Source: Paramacrobiotus metropolitanus (lineage: Eukaryota > Tardigrada > Eutardigrada > Parachela > Macrobiotidae). From it: a DNA stretch of 64,000 nt. Both the position numbers and the translations under genes were made by a program. Below the pieces are notes generated by a model. The model searched no databases. It had not been told where the DNA came from and saw nothing but the letters and a program-made list of their open reading frames with translations. Where the stretch lies: assembly GCF_019649055.1 (NCBI RefSeq), contig NW_026570221.1:310001-374000 (forward strand), given 5' to 3'. Shown here in pieces: positions 11,461 to 23,195 of this stretch (positions are counted from its first letter, which is position 1; the number at the start of each line of letters is the position of its first letter).

Positions 11461-12388
11461 AACGAAATTAGCGGGATTCACAATATTTCATCACGCAACT
11501 TAATTAATTGTAAACTGTGCATACTGTGCGCGGCAGTAAAAAGTGGTTTTAATGTACAAAGAATGCAACCATAACAAAAATGTTTTTCTTACTTTTGGCT
11601 ACATAAAGTTTTGTTTTGGCTACATAAGTAAGTTTTCTTCCAAAAGTTCTTTCTTACTTTTGACATTGGCCTCGAACGGCCAAACAACAGCTCGGGTTGG
11701 GTTTGAATGGTACCGTAGACGACGGAAACGGTACTCATGGAATGGTGCACCTGGCTGGATTCGCACTGCACGGAAGTATGCTTTACTCTAGTACTTTTGC
11801 ACTTCTCCACTACGTGTTTCTCTTTTTCGCATGATAAAAAATTTGATTAAAATCCAAAGGCTGAAAAATCGCTCCACTGTTCATGTCTTTGGCATCGAGC
11901 TGATGAACTACAATATATCGAAATAAGTTAAAATAATACTCCTGTATGATGACCTTAAATAAGGAGATAGACGTCAGTGTGCTAGACGCAGTCTAGTGGC
12001 AATCGTTCATGGCACAGACTTCGCCCGAATTCCTACTACATATACATACATTTACAGTACGTATGTGTGTGTACCGCAAAATATTCTGTACGGTGATAGA
12101 ATTATTCTACAGTACGTGGCAAAGTACTGTATTAGCACCTGCAACGACACGCCTTGCACTTACTCTTTCATCCGGCCGACAGGGTTGCCGTCCTCGTGTT
12201 TCAATGAGAAAGGGAAATCAGCATCACTGCCGTGTATCTGTACCTCAGGAAATACAGGCATTTCCGCTGTCGGTGTACAGGGAATGGGAAACAAAATTCG
12301 GGCCGAAAACCAAGATAAGCGACGGAAAACCAAAAGGCATTATCTTGGACTTCGCTTTGAATTTTGTTTCCAGTGAAGGAGGAGATGC

Positions 12389-13110
12389 TTTTAAGGGAAT
12401 TGGCCCGGTACAGGGTACCAAATTCGTGTACATGTACCAAAATTTTCACTTTCGCGCACTCCCATAAACGTTTTTGTTTCGTTTTATGCCATTCTATAGT
12501 CAGATGATTCGTATACACTGTCGTGAAAACCGTTTGTGCGCGCAACAGCCGGTTCGGGAGTTATGGCAGCAAGAAAATTCCAAAAAGTTTAAATGCATTC
12601 CGGTGTACCAAAAGTCTCATTATGGACTGATCTCCTGCAAATTTTGCACATAAATGCACACGGTCATGAAGATCGTTTTTACGCCGATCCAGACTTTCAC
12701 GATTTTTTTCCAGTTTTAAAATCAATTTTGAATTTTTCGAAATTCTTTTTAAAATTTGAAAAACATGCTAGGAAAGTGGATCGGTGTGAAATCGATCTTC
12801 ATGGTTTAGTGCATTTATCATCATTTATGTGCAAAATTTGAAGGAGATCGGTCCAGATCATGAGACTTTTGGACCAAAAGTTTCGGTACACCTGAATGCA
12901 TATAAACTTTTTGGAATTTTCTAACAGCCATAACTCTCGAACCGGATGTTGCGCGCACATAGGGGTTTCGCGACAGTGTATACAAGTCATCTGACTATAG
13001 ACTGGCATAAAACGAAACAAAAACGTGTATGGGAGTGCGCGAAAGTGAAAGTTTTCTCACATGTACACAAATTTGGTACCATTTACCGGCCGGACCACTT
13101 CCCCTAAGGG
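12389..13110. repeat. self-complementary element family P, full copy 2
   Basis: Left arm from GGGAATTGGCCCGGTACAGG (12396), centre near 12745 (AAATTTTAAAA-type), right arm ending in TTTACCGGCCGGACCACTTCCCC. Corresponding blocks on the two arms (for example ACCGTTTGTGCGCGCAACA near 12527 and its complement near 12943) show near-complete self-complementarity. Confidence 0.8.
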
Positions 13111-13119
13111 AAGTTAAAA

Positions 13120-13340
13120 TTAAAGGGCCAAAGAATTAGAGTATCTCCTCAAAAAGTCAAGCACCCTCTGTGTGCGTTCAGCGGCGATACATGATCCCGT
13201 GGATGTGTGCAGTGCACCGTGCATGCCGACCGAATCAGCCGAGGATTGCGATTCGCGGGCAGCCGTGTTCGCGGCGGGAATTAATAACATCAATACGTAG
13301 CGGAAACCGGCGCTGGATAGTTCCCTGTACAAGCGCCAAC
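13120..13340 (+). repeat. family Q, copy 4
   Basis: Begins AAGAATTAGAGTATCTCCTC, contains GATTGCGATTCGCGGGCAGC and GCGGGAATTAATAAC, and ends with GGAAACCGGCGCTGG. It directly follows the family P element at 12.39-13.11 kb. Confidence 0.6.
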
Positions 13341-13525
13341 AGAAGGTATCAAACTGTCACGGAGACCATAGAAACGCTCCCCAGGATTCTCAGTAATTTT
13401 TTTTGTGCGGAAACGATTTTCCCGGTAAAACGGTGGTGGGGCGTGGCCGGGGAAAACATCCGTTCTAGGGCCCAAATGAACCTCCGCCTGGCATGCTGCC
13501 GATCATCTTTCCGATCACAAATTAG

Positions 13526-13992
13526 ACGGGGAATGTCTGGTACGGTATTACAACGATGCTCTGAAAACACCTGAACTCGAACGGCTTATTTCAGCGCTTC
13601 GACGATTACAGGAGTGTAAGATTGTCACCATCAGGCATCAATGTCCTGAATGTATCCCAGCCAGGCTGAGTCAGCACGTACGCTCTCTTTCTTCATCCGA
13701 AAAAAACAGCGACGCACATTTCGCTTTCGACGGCTTTTTTTGTGACAAGTCAATGGTGGCTGAAGGACCTGTCACGCAAAAAGGCGTCGAAATGCCGGCA
13801 TCACTATCCCGCAATCCATTGAGTGCTGCAACAACCAAACACCGTGTTACGCGTAATCGCATGGTTATTTCTGATGACCTTTACAGTGAACTGTACCAAC
13901 AGTCAACGCTCCACCAGGGATGTGGGTGGTGCTGGACCGACAAATTGCGGCCGCTGGAAAAATGGCGAACTCGTCTAATGGATTCCATGTAA
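13526..13992 (+). CDS. hypothetical 3' exon
   Basis: A frame open for about 155 codons starts right after an acceptor-like CACAAATTAG and ends at a TAA at 13990. It contains a C-P-E-C pair within HQCPECIPARLSQHV and a later GCGWC; otherwise it is polar. No start codon sits close to the beginning, so it would be an internal or terminal exon. I do not recognise it. It could equally be part of a decayed mobile element, given the repeats on both sides. Confidence 0.35.
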
Positions 13993-14449
13993 CGAGCACG
14001 ACACCTCGCCAGCGAAATTGACATTTGTCACGGTCAGCGCCGGACAACTCGTCGCCAAGATCAAGCACATGTTTCTTAAGCAAGGTCACGGTAATGCTAA
14101 TCCACCAGCAGCGCAAGGCCTCGAATTTCCTGGGTCAGGCTGCCCGGGAATTTCGCTGGAAGGGCGTGAGCTGTTCGTTTCTCCTTGAGGGATCGTTTCG
14201 CCGGAAACATCCTGGATAAAAGAGCCAGCGTTGTAGTGCCACTGGTTGTCGGGAACCAGCGTCGCCATAGATAATTATGTGTAGGCTGAGTTCAGTAGGC
14301 ATCTCAGTGGTCTGCATACAAGCTTGTCCGGTAATTTCTGGCGAATCAATACAGCAAGATGTACACATTATCATATATAAAATATAAAACGCACATTTAA
14401 AAATAGTAGAATACATCGAATCCGCATCATTGTGGTTGCCATCGGGAAC

Positions 14450-14775
14450 TTTGTGCAATTCGGCAACGATAAGGAAGAAAAGCTGGTGTGGGACGTGAAA
14501 GCAAATTCCGACGAAGCAAGGATAAGGAAATAGATTATGTCCGCAAAATGTCAAGCCTTGACACTATGAGGTCATACGCTGATTCTTTATCCAGTCAATC
14601 ACCGACTGCTGCCGTTCAGCGGCGATCCATCATCCCGCAGGTGTGTGGCGGTGTGCGCGGCGCATACCGGCGGAATCAGTCATGGATGGCGATTCGCGGT
14701 AAGCTGTGTTCGAGGCGGGGATCAACAGCCCATCCATGCAGCGAAAGCAGCGCTTGAAATTTCCCAGCAGAAGCT
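14450..14775 (+). repeat. family Q, copy 5
   Basis: Has the GAAAAGCTGGTGTGGGA, TTATGTCCGCAAAA, GCGATTCGCGG and GTGTTCGAGGCGGGGATCAAC blocks in family order, with extra sequence between the 5' and 3' blocks. Confidence 0.6.
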
Positions 14776-15159
14776 ATTGATTTCCACCGCGCTGTATGCG
14801 AGGACCATAAGAGCGCAACAAGAGCAAATTTCCGTGTATTATCAGTATCTTCAGTTTTTGCGAAAATGACTTTTCCGGTGATTTATCCAGTCGGTTGTGC
14901 CTTTTTATTTCCAACAGCTAAACTGGAAGCTTTTGTTTTCAAGTTGCTGATCACGATAGTTTCCTGTTTCGATGAATATTTGGAGTGCATCCGCTGGTAC
15001 GATAGCCCTGCGATTCTAACTTATACGCAAGTGATATAATTTTTCCTGGATAACCCATTATGTAAACTATCTAAAGAAATAAGAATCAAAAGAATCGAAG
15101 AAGAACATGCCAAACGAAAAACCACTTTTTTCAGCACCTGTTTTTAAATTATCGACCGG

Positions 15160-15510
15160 AGCGCAGCGAAGGTCCTCTAATTCGGACAAAATTAAAAAGT
15201 TTCTGTCTGTCTGTCCGTTACGGAAGTAAGAAAATGACTTCACACAAGGAAGTAAATGTCGTCATATAAGGAAGTAATAGGACAGCATAAGGAAGTAAAC
15301 GTCGCCATCGACCAGTGCGCAGCAAAGGTCATCTAATTCACGCCAGATTCACGTCTATCTGTCTTTATACCGAGGAGAGAAGTGACATCATGCAACGAAG
15401 TAAAAGGGACGTCATATAAGGAAGTAAAAAATATCTCGATGTAAGAACAGAAATCACGTCAACTAAGAGAGTCAGCCGACGTCATATAAGGATGTAAAGG
15501 TGACGTTATA
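15160..15510 (+). repeat. CATATAAGGAAGTAAA interspersed repeat
   Basis: Seven or more units resembling GACGTCATATAAGGAAGTAAA at irregular 25-50-bp spacing. The lead-in GACC..GCGCAGC.AAGGTC.TCTAATTC is present twice (15158 and 15308), so the array is itself a diverged duplication. Confidence 0.6.
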
Positions 15511-15745
15511 TACTGCAACTGGTGGACGAACTTGCACCACAGAGCTTGGTGTACGAAGAACGCCCTTCATGGTGGGTTTATCTTCTCAGTAACGCGTGCG
15601 AAGGCCGGCAGGGGGCGAGCAGCTGTGGGACCTGACAGTGGTGCAAGTTCGCCAGCGGCTACAATGACTAAGGTATCTGTACTATCTTTGGAATTCACAG
15701 CTCGGCGACAGTAGTTACTGAAACACTGAATGGTTTGAAATTTTT

Positions 15746-16273
15746 TCAACCTAAAATGCACAAAATTCTATCGGACTCAAACGCCTTTCGGTGCCTGTCA
15801 CGACGTAAGCGCCGTGCTCTTTTATAAAATGCAACTGAATAAACTAATACACAGAGCATAAAGAGATCCAGTTGGAACTGGCAGGTTGCTGTGCATACCT
15901 GTCTGACATCAACAACTGCACATTGGAATGATTGCATAACCTTTACACAGGAAAACGAAACGTTGCTTTTATCAGACCAAAACTGCTCGGTTCGTCTCAT
16001 CAATTTTCGGCCAGTGGAACATCTGCGGGAAATTGCGAAAGCAAATAGTAAGTCCTGATACAGTTCATAAAATTCTGCTCCAGATAATTTCAATAGCACA
16101 TATCGGCTTAAAATCCATTTCGAAAGTAAACTGTAGCTACAAAGCTGCGTTAAATTACCACCCGTCATCAACAACGGCAGATATGCGTAAGACAAAGGGC
16201 GTTTCAATTGTTCTTTCCCGCCATTTGCCTGCTTCCGTTTTAAGTGATACACAAACGATATATATTTTTGCAC
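15746..16273 (-). CDS. hypothetical ORF, 175 codons
   Basis: The longest minus-strand frame in this part. It has one plausible membrane segment (LDLFMLCVLVYSVAFY) followed by a basic stretch KRARRLRRDR. No splice signals, paralogue or family match supports it, and it could be a chance frame. Confidence 0.2.
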   Translation of the reverse strand: MQKYISFVYHLKRKQANGGKEQLKRPLSYAYLPLLMTGGNLTQLCSYSLLSKWILSRYVLLKLSGAEFYELYQDLLFAFAISRRCSTGRKLMRRTEQFWSDKSNVSFSCVKVMQSFQCAVVDVRQVCTATCQFQLDLFMLCVLVYSVAFYKRARRLRRDRHRKAFESDRILCILG

Positions 16274-16302
16274 CTATCTTGACATGTACGCTACTGCAAT
16301 AA

Positions 16303-17500
16303 AATCATCGAAGAAGAACTGTCCAGATAAAAACTGTTTAACTGGTGATGGTTCGGCCAGTCTTACCACTGCCCTTCCTAAAATTTATTTGTTGCACTAC
16401 CACTTCTCTGCCTCTTAACGCTTCTCAGTTATTTTATTGCCACTCTTCTGCTTTCCATTTTAATTGATGTCGCCGAATGCTGATTGCACCCTTGTTATTA
16501 CCATGACACAAATCGTCTACAAACTCTCACTAATTAAAGAAGTGATTTTTACCATAAGACGTAACATTTCTTGCGGATTTCCGGTTTCATGCGTCCTGAG
16601 AATTTAGTCAATAAAGGCCGATTTTTTAGTCGATTCCAGTGCACTTTAGTTATGAGTAAATTTTTTCCAAGCTGTGGAATAAAATTTACTGCCGGAAACC
16701 CACAACATTGGATGTAAGAAAGCGCCTAACTGTTTTTTTTTCCGAAGTTTTTCAGCTTGGTGAACACAAATTAGGTTCTCATTGAACGGGTTTAGAAAAG
16801 GATATGGTAAACAATATGGGTGCGAAGAGCAGAATGAGGTTGTGAGGTAAACCCAAAAATGGAGAATTTCTCTAACGTTTGGAATGCCCTTTGTAGTTTG
16901 TACAGCATTTAATGCTCGGAGTTGTTGTTGAGGTTTTCTCGCATAGCATTTTTAAGGTGCAGTGGTGCATTGGCAGCAGCGCTCCGGTCTGCTAATGAAC
17001 CACCTGGTGCATTTTCCTAGTTCTTTTTGTTGCCATTTCCGGCATGGCAATGTTTCCAATGAAAAATTTCAAATAACAGCTGCAAATTTAGTACATGATA
17101 TTACTGTGATGGCAGGGCATTTTGTATAGACTGTAACGGTTCTGCTGTCAACATTATGCGCATCGTGCACAAGCGAATCTGCCGCTCAGAACACGAACAC
17201 GGTATAACTTCTTCTTAAAATAATTTTTAATTTACGAGTACTTGCACGCTTGAAAATTGTGCATCTATGTAAACCGGATTCCACGTCCATGTCAGGAAGC
17301 CGTAGAATTAAAACCGGCCCTTTGATTTTATCGCCGAATGAATCGATCGTATCCTGACTGTTACCATAGCATAGCATAGCACACCACCGTACATACCGTA
17401 CATGCGTCCATACAGAGCAGAGCGGAAGAGGATGAGAGAGGTAGCCCCGTCAACTAAATTTGCAAAGGCTGCTGAGCATGCCTTCACCATGACAGCCTCG
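16303..17500. other. intergenic, no gene seen
   Basis: About 1.2 kb of mixed sequence upstream of the secreted-protein gene. I see no paralogous block, no exon-like frame and no clear repeat here. Confidence 0.45.
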
Positions 17501-17505
17501 GCCGG

Positions 17506-17512
17506 TATTTAA
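17506..17512 (+). promoter_or_regulatory. possible TATA-like box
   Basis: TATTTAA inside a GC-rich surround (CCGG-TATTTAA-CGGCCG), 86 bp before the chosen start codon of the secreted-protein gene. Placement is reasonable, but there is no direct evidence of use. Confidence 0.35.
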
Positions 17513-17597
17513 CGGCCGTACAGATAGTTCAGCCGCACACTTTCCACAACCAACCACTCTTATGCCAGCCGGAATCTGGCCAACTATAGCTCGTAAA

Positions 17598-19011
17598 ATG
17601 CTTCGACAATTATCGTTGTTTGCCTGGGCGCTTTGTGCCCGCAGCGTCTGCAGTCTGGACTGCGAGGAATTAACCGCCCGTTGCCGGGAGTATGGCAAGC
17701 AAGAGCGTCTAACCGTTGAGCGCTTCATGAGCCTGAGCATTCCGTGGCCGGTGACCGCGGAGATCCTGCGGGAGTACCAGCCGGTGGACGAAGCCTTTTG
17801 CCGGTGGGTTAACGTTGCATCCTTTATTGGCCGTATTTTCTGGTACAATGATGTTATCCTGTCGGTAACCATCACACGTTATTTTAGGTATTTTATGTAT
17901 TTCTACAGTAATATGTACGGTTGGTTATGTATTTTATGTATTTATACAGTCATATGTACGGTTGGTTTTAAGACTGTCGGTCGTGGCTTCGATTTCTGAG
18001 TTGGGTGACTTTCATCTCATAAAAATTTTTCCAGTAGCCTGGTATGATATCCCCGTTAAAAGAGTTTGATTGCTGTTGTTCGGTAATAATAATAGTAATA
18101 AAAATAATAATAATAATAATAATTTTTGCACCGAGCGCGAAGTTCAAGCCTTCGTCAAGACTACACGCTTCATAGCAGAGTATACACTCCACAGCAGTGT
18201 ATCTCTGACGCCACGAAGAGTATACGTCACGCTTTTACAATTCCACAATCCCAGAACCATTTCCCAGTGGTATTGGCGCTCGCGTTCGTGCAGTGATGTG
18301 GTTCGCGACCACCACTAGTCATAATAATAACAATAATAATAATAATAATAATTCATTGGCAGTGTTTCCTAGGTACTCCAACCAGAGCGGCTACTGCTAC
18401 CGCGACCTGCTGACCAGCTGCCCGGAATTCCTCCAGGACCATCCCAAGGGATGGTACGCCGCCGAGAACTACATCGCCATGGGCCGTCTCTGCGCGACCA
18501 GCATCGCCCCGGTCAAACACTTTCGCGCGGTCAGTCACTGCCGCCGACACGACCCCAAGTTGCAGCAGTCCTTCCGTCGGGCCGCGAAAACGGCGGCTAA
18601 GGACCGGGTGGACGACGTCCCGATCAACAGCCATCCGGGGTGCGGTCGTGTGGAATACTGCTAGTAGGTGGCGTCCGGCTATCGTATACTATACCATATA
18701 TGTTTCCTTTGTTTAACCGTAATTAGATCTTGATAATTGTTATCGCGCTATGGAAACAAAGTACTTGTACACTGCAGAGATTGCAAAGAGTACAAACAGA
18801 GTTTGCAGTTTGTACTGATGTTCCCGCTTTCTCCTGCAGCTTTAACGCGGCGGCAATCACGGAGTCGAGCGGTCCAGCCGGCGCGGCAAGGGCGGCACAC
18901 TGTGGCGAGGAGGCCGTGGAGACCATCCGGGAATCGGCGCGGCAGATTTATGCCGCTCACTGCCTGAACGACAGCGAACGCCATAACATCCGAACTGGAG
19001 TCCAGCGATAG
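17598..19011 (+). CDS. secreted cysteine-rich protein, three exons
   Basis: Exons 17598-17803, 18373-18639 and 18840-19011 join in phase (206+267+172 nt, 214 residues). Junctions are CCG|GTGGGT...TTTCCTAG|G, CCGG|GTGCGG...CTCCTGCAG|C. The start at 17598 places a signal peptide (MLRQLSLFAWALCARSVC) at the front; an in-frame ATG at 17562 would precede it with 12 non-hydrophobic residues. The mature part has cysteines in the pattern C...C near residues 19-29, C in FCR, then GYCYRDLLTSCPEFL, RLC, SHC, and later AHC and AHC. Exon GC content is far above that of the introns, and intron 1 contains AAT microsatellites. It resembles small secreted ecdysozoan proteins in layout only; function unknown. 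The second donor is a choice between nearby GT sites. Confidence 0.7.
18093..18123. repeat. AAT microsatellite in intron 1
   Basis: Run of AATAATAAT units with interruptions; a second run lies at 18321-18355 just before the exon 2 acceptor. Confidence 0.8.
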
Positions 19012-20142
19012 AGGCAGATTCTTAGTTAGCGCGCATTCTTTGCCTGTCACCACAAATTCTGTAATTCTGTGAACAGAGGTCAAATACATGAAAATTCGCA
19101 AATCTGACAGTTCTACCCAAGTTCCTTCTGAATGGTTGCTATCTTATCTGCCGTTGTGCGGCGAGCTGCGCGTTGTCGCACTTCTACTATTACTGCCCAA
19201 TGTCCCTTTGCCACCGTTGACTGATCCACAGTGCAAAAATCAATGAAAAAAACTCAGGCCGTACCGATTTTGTATAGATACAAGTGCCAATAAATCCATA
19301 ACAACATTATGCGCATTGTGATACATCAAAAGCCAGGTTTTGTCACTGATTTTCGCTGCACTTTCCTATAGTGAAAGCGGAAGCGTTGCACATTATCCGG
19401 CATATCATAGCACGGTAACGAGTGGCCGGTTACAGTTTTGCAATCGACGAAGGCTTGCAAAATGTTCATGCCCGGCGTCGGGGAGATGTTTTCTCACTGT
19501 TATCGGTAGTATTTTGACGAGCGCTTATAGTGGCACTGGAAAAAACGCTCCATGCATCATGTATGTACTGTACAGATATACATATACAGCATCGGCTAAA
19601 AGAAATCTGCAAACATAGCTGCAGAATTCAAAATGGCGGAATTTAAACCCACTCAAACGGCTGCTTCGAATTTGGTGTGGACGAGAGAATGGCTCTAGTA
19701 TCCTATTTCACCGGAAACGGAAGTCGACTCACATACCTGAACGCCGCCATCGGCCGGCGGTTACCATGATTAGTGCCGGTAGCCATTCTCTCAGTTACTG
19801 CGCGTTGCACACTATACTTGGCAGTTGTTATTTGTCTTTCTCCATCTCCTTGCTGCTGCTCTCCATGCATTCGTATCTCAACATTGTTTTTTGTTTTCTA
19901 AAGCCCATTATTGCTCGATGATGTGTGTACAGCGGTAATCGCTGGTGTTTAAGGCGCCATTGTCGTGCCACAGGAAACCGTGGACCGGAGGTAGAAGACC
20001 TGTTTTTGCCATGCAATGTTAGGTCCTCCAAATACTTTACCCGTCACGTGCATCTGATGCGTGTCCGAAACTGCTACAGTCTTACGCATGAATATCGTTA
20101 AATCGGAGATTCTATCACTGGATATTGTTTTCAGAAGGATTA

Positions 20143-20420
20143 TGGAAGAATTGAATTTTGTCATTGCGATAACCGTAGTGTTGTGGATGGTCTATCCAAT
20201 GACATCCACTGCTGGCTTGAAATGCTTCTGCTCTCTGCATGCGTTCAGATTTGAAATCAGTGTGCAGCGCGGAAAAGAATTCGGGATTCTCACCGGAGAT
20301 TTTACGCGGGATTTTCCCTCCTACAAAATTAATGTCCACTTTAAACAGACTCCAGAGTCATTTCGATCAAATGAACTTTTATTCGCAATGGCTGGCTTCT
20401 GTGTTCAGCCGAATTATTAA
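20143..20420 (+). CDS. hypothetical small secreted ORF
   Basis: The frame from the ATG at 20143 opens with a signal-peptide-like MEELNFVIAITVVLWMVYPM, then a C-F-C pair and a polar region of about 60 residues. No paralogue and no splice evidence. It may be a chance frame, or the first exon of something larger. Confidence 0.25.
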
Positions 20421-21074
20421 CGGCACTGGCCGCAGGACCACAACAAGAAGTCCGAAATCCGCGAATCAAGCAGCTGTCTACATCGACGATGAACACAGCT
20501 TTTCGATGCGCGGATGCAGCATCGTCAACGGATTTTTAAAGGTGGTCCAGTCCTCGAAATGGATAAGCATTCGAGGAGGCCCTGTCTCTCAATTTCGGAG
20601 TACTGTAAAACCTACCACTATGCACGCCTTTGTAACTAACACCGGGAAGTAGATTTGTAACAAACACCTGGAATCAAGGGGATCCTGTGAAGTCAATGCA
20701 CCCGCGCTATAATAGCCTTACATCCTTACTCAAAACCCAAATAACCATGTAAGAACTCGTAAAACCAGGGTGTTTGTATTCTCTTTGGTGCGGTTGACGG
20801 TAGCTGTACCGCTTGCCCCGTAGAGCTGCTGCCCCGTAGACCTTATTTTATGAAATATGTACTAATGAAAGTATTATTACATCATAATAAAAATAATGAT
20901 AAAACTAATTTTTCATAAACTATGTAGTTACAATATAATATTTAATCACCAAATATTATTCTAATATAACACAATGTCTTATAAATTTCTGTTTTGATGT
21001 AAAAGTCATTATCATATATCGTTCTTATATTAGCCCATTTATTCTGTAATTAAAATAATTTTTGAACATTTTCC

Positions 21075-21345
21075 AGTAATTTCGAGACGCTTGGTTCATG
21101 GGGACCTTCGGCGATTGCAATCATCAAAGAGCTAGGGAAAAGACTTAAACAGCAAACGGGAGAAGGACGTTCGCATGAATTTCTGCGGCAGCGGTTGTCG
21201 ATAGAAATCCAAAGGGGAAATGCAGCGTCAGTGCTGGGCACGATGGAAGGGCAGGATAAACTGCATGAACTTTTGCTGTTGTAGTTTTGTGTTTTTTCTC
21301 TAACAGTTCTGTATGAGTTTGATTTGACCAATAAAAATCCATATA
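21075..21345 (+). CDS. 3' end of an unrecognised mobile-type gene, copy 2
   Basis: Open frame ending at the TAG at 21282 and containing AIAIIKELGKRLKQQTGEGR and RLSIEIQRGNAASVLGTMEG, followed by the poly(A) block TTTGACCAATAAAA near 21324. This is the intact version of the end seen at 6.86-7.14 kb. The frame upstream runs into a TTTTCCAG acceptor-like site near 21076, so it may be the last exon. Family not recognised. Confidence 0.5.
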
Positions 21346-21639
21346 CTAATTTCGTGGTAAAATTAACCCGCTTTTTAAAAAATATAATAATAATTTACCA
21401 CGGAAAAGATAATGATAATTAAGTTCTTTTTATATAATATAGTGGTTGATGGTTGGTTAAAATTATATTGATGTGCAGTGATTAGGGTAACAACAAATAC
21501 AAAAATATTTAATTACCTATTTCATTTACCCCGCTTTCAGTAAATTCTATTAATTTTATTACGGTGTGCAAAACCACGTAAATAAACTGAATAAAAAATA
21601 ATAATTGATCTGTGCTAATGCAAAATGTCGACGGTTGCC

Positions 21640-21969
21640 TTAGGAGGTGGCCGAGTCGGTGGCCAGCCGGAAGGGGATATCCCGCGGCTGTAACCATAAC
21701 CTGTAGCCGAAATTCCGGTTGACGCTGAGCCGCCGCGGCAGGGCTTTACTGCCTTGCAAGGCACTCTTACTGATGACCTTTAGCCCGCTCTTTATGGGCG
21801 CGGGCGGCGGACGATGCTGAGGACCTTCCGGGCGGCGGGAGCGCGGCTGCGGCTGCACATAGATGGCGCTGCTGTCGTCGTCCATCCGGCTGAGGATACT
21901 CTCGTCGACGGCCAGTAAAACCGCCGTAAAGGTCATCATTATTACGTTAACACTCCGCGATGGCGACAT
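21640..21969 (-). CDS. small secreted peptide precursor-like protein
   Basis: Minus-strand frame of about 110 residues, GC-rich in an AT-rich neighbourhood. The start chosen at 21969 gives a hydrophobic leader (NVIMMTFTAVLLAV), then a proline/arginine-rich region with the dibasic site SRRPEGPQ, a block APIKSGLKVISK, LQGSKALPRRLSVNRNFG, and the end DIPFRLATDSATS. A clear relative lies at 26.13-26.31 kb on the plus strand, which makes a chance frame unlikely. Leader plus basic cleavage-type sites suggests a secreted peptide precursor; that role is inferred and I recognise no named peptide. Its upstream side carries the AAAGGTCA repeats. Confidence 0.55.
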   Translation of the reverse strand: MSPSRSVNVIMMTFTAVLLAVDESILSRMDDDSSAIYVQPQPRSRRPEGPQHRPPPAPIKSGLKVISKSALQGSKALPRRLSVNRNFGYRLWLQPRDIPFRLATDSATS

Positions 21970-22080
21970 AGTTGAGGACAAAATACATATAAAGGTCACC
22001 GCATATATATATGTAAAGATCCCATATAAAGGTCACCCGTTTATAAAAAAATTCGATTATATTTTTATATATAAAGGTCA
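21928..22080. promoter_or_regulatory. four AAAGGTCA half-sites
   Basis: AAAGGTCA occurs at about 21928, 21991, 22028 and 22073, the last three within ATATAAAGGTCACC repeats. AGGTCA with a 5' A/T extension is the known binding half-site type of monomeric nuclear receptors (FTZ-F1/ROR class). Three lie just upstream of the minus-strand precursor gene. Confidence 0.4.
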
Positions 22081-22861
22081 CCCACTTAATGTAGCTGGGT
22101 GTGAAAGAGTAATTAAAGTGAATAAATGGAGACGACCAGCGCGGCAATGATGCCGGTTGTCTTATCACGGGCATTGCGGCGTTGACCGTGAACGAACGCC
22201 AGCGGCATTAATCACAGGTTGATACAGTGTGGAGAGATTGTATGGCAACACACCCGTTAAGTGCACACGCATCACACGGACAACAATGTCTACATGCGTC
22301 AACAGCAGGCAGCTCTGCCTGACCATCCATCGTGTAGGAATGATGACAAAATTAATTAGAATATTGTGGATGCATTTCGCCGCCAGTGTTATCCAGCAGG
22401 GCTTTTGAGCGCAGTTTAGCGCCAAAGCCTGAATAAAAGCCGCCGTCCACCACAAAACTAATATTAATACGAGATTTGTAATGACGAGAAATCGGCTGTA
22501 AGGTAGTTACCGTCAATACGGTGCATACTACTGTAAACTGATTTTGTCATGGTACAATAAAGGAATGTTAAGTCTAAATATTCGTACAATGTACAATCAA
22601 CACCTGAAGACCTTTAATAAGTATAACAATGCAAGGACAAAACTGAGTACCAAAGCAGAATATAATTTATAATAAAAACACTTCTTCGATGCTATCCTGT
22701 TCGGGGATTGTACCCATCACGCATATCACGCACGCCCATCACGCATATCACAATCAACCTCTAATGGCAATATTAATCAAGCAATATCACCGGTCAATAA
22801 CTCAGACATTTTGGTGTGCATTATTACGTACAATTATCGTGCTAGCTTTGCAGTTCCATTG

Positions 22862-22898
22862 TGTTGTGTATAAGTGGAAATCGGCCTTATACACAACA
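22862..22898. repeat. short hairpin
   Basis: GTTGTGTATAAG and CTTATACACAAC form a 12-bp perfect stem around a loop of about 11 bases. Confidence 0.6.
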
Positions 22899-22949
22899 CA
22901 AATCACAGCAATTCAATTAATTTTATAAAGTGCAGATAGTTAAGGAGCC

Positions 22950-23195
22950 ACCAGGGAGATCGGTCCATGATCAGACTTTGGGTATACCTGAACGCATTTA
23001 AACTTTTTGGAATTTTCTAACAGCCATAACTCCCGAACCGGATGTGGAGCGTACAAACGGTTTTCGCGCCAGTGTATACAAATTTTCTCGCTACAGAATG
23101 TCATAAACCAAAACAAAAATGTATTTGTGAGTGCGCGAAAGTGAAAGTTTTCGTGAATGTACACGAATTTGGTACCATGTACCGGCCCACTACCT
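22950..23195. repeat. family P element, right half only
   Basis: Matches the right arm: GGTATACCTGAACGCATTTAAAC, CATAACTCCCGAACCGGATG, GTGCGCGAAAGTGAAAGTTT, and ends GTACCATGTACCGGCC. The left half is absent. Confidence 0.65.

Larger units (their letters stand above)
10302..11671. mobile_element. nested element with long terminal inverted repeats
   Basis: AGGCCAATGTCAAAAGTAAG at 10302 is matched by its reverse complement ending at 11671. Each arm continues for about 100-140 bp with tandem AAAAGTAAGAAAGAA units (five on the left). The 1.1-kb interior has no convincing gene and contains a second foldback at 10733-10905, so the structure is nested. The plus-strand reading frame of 113 codons crossing the left arm is a product of the AAG-rich repeat. 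Confidence 0.65.

Noticed and set aside
12009-12467. 152-codon frame
   Set aside because: The last third is the left arm of a family P element and the rest has no paralogue or motif.
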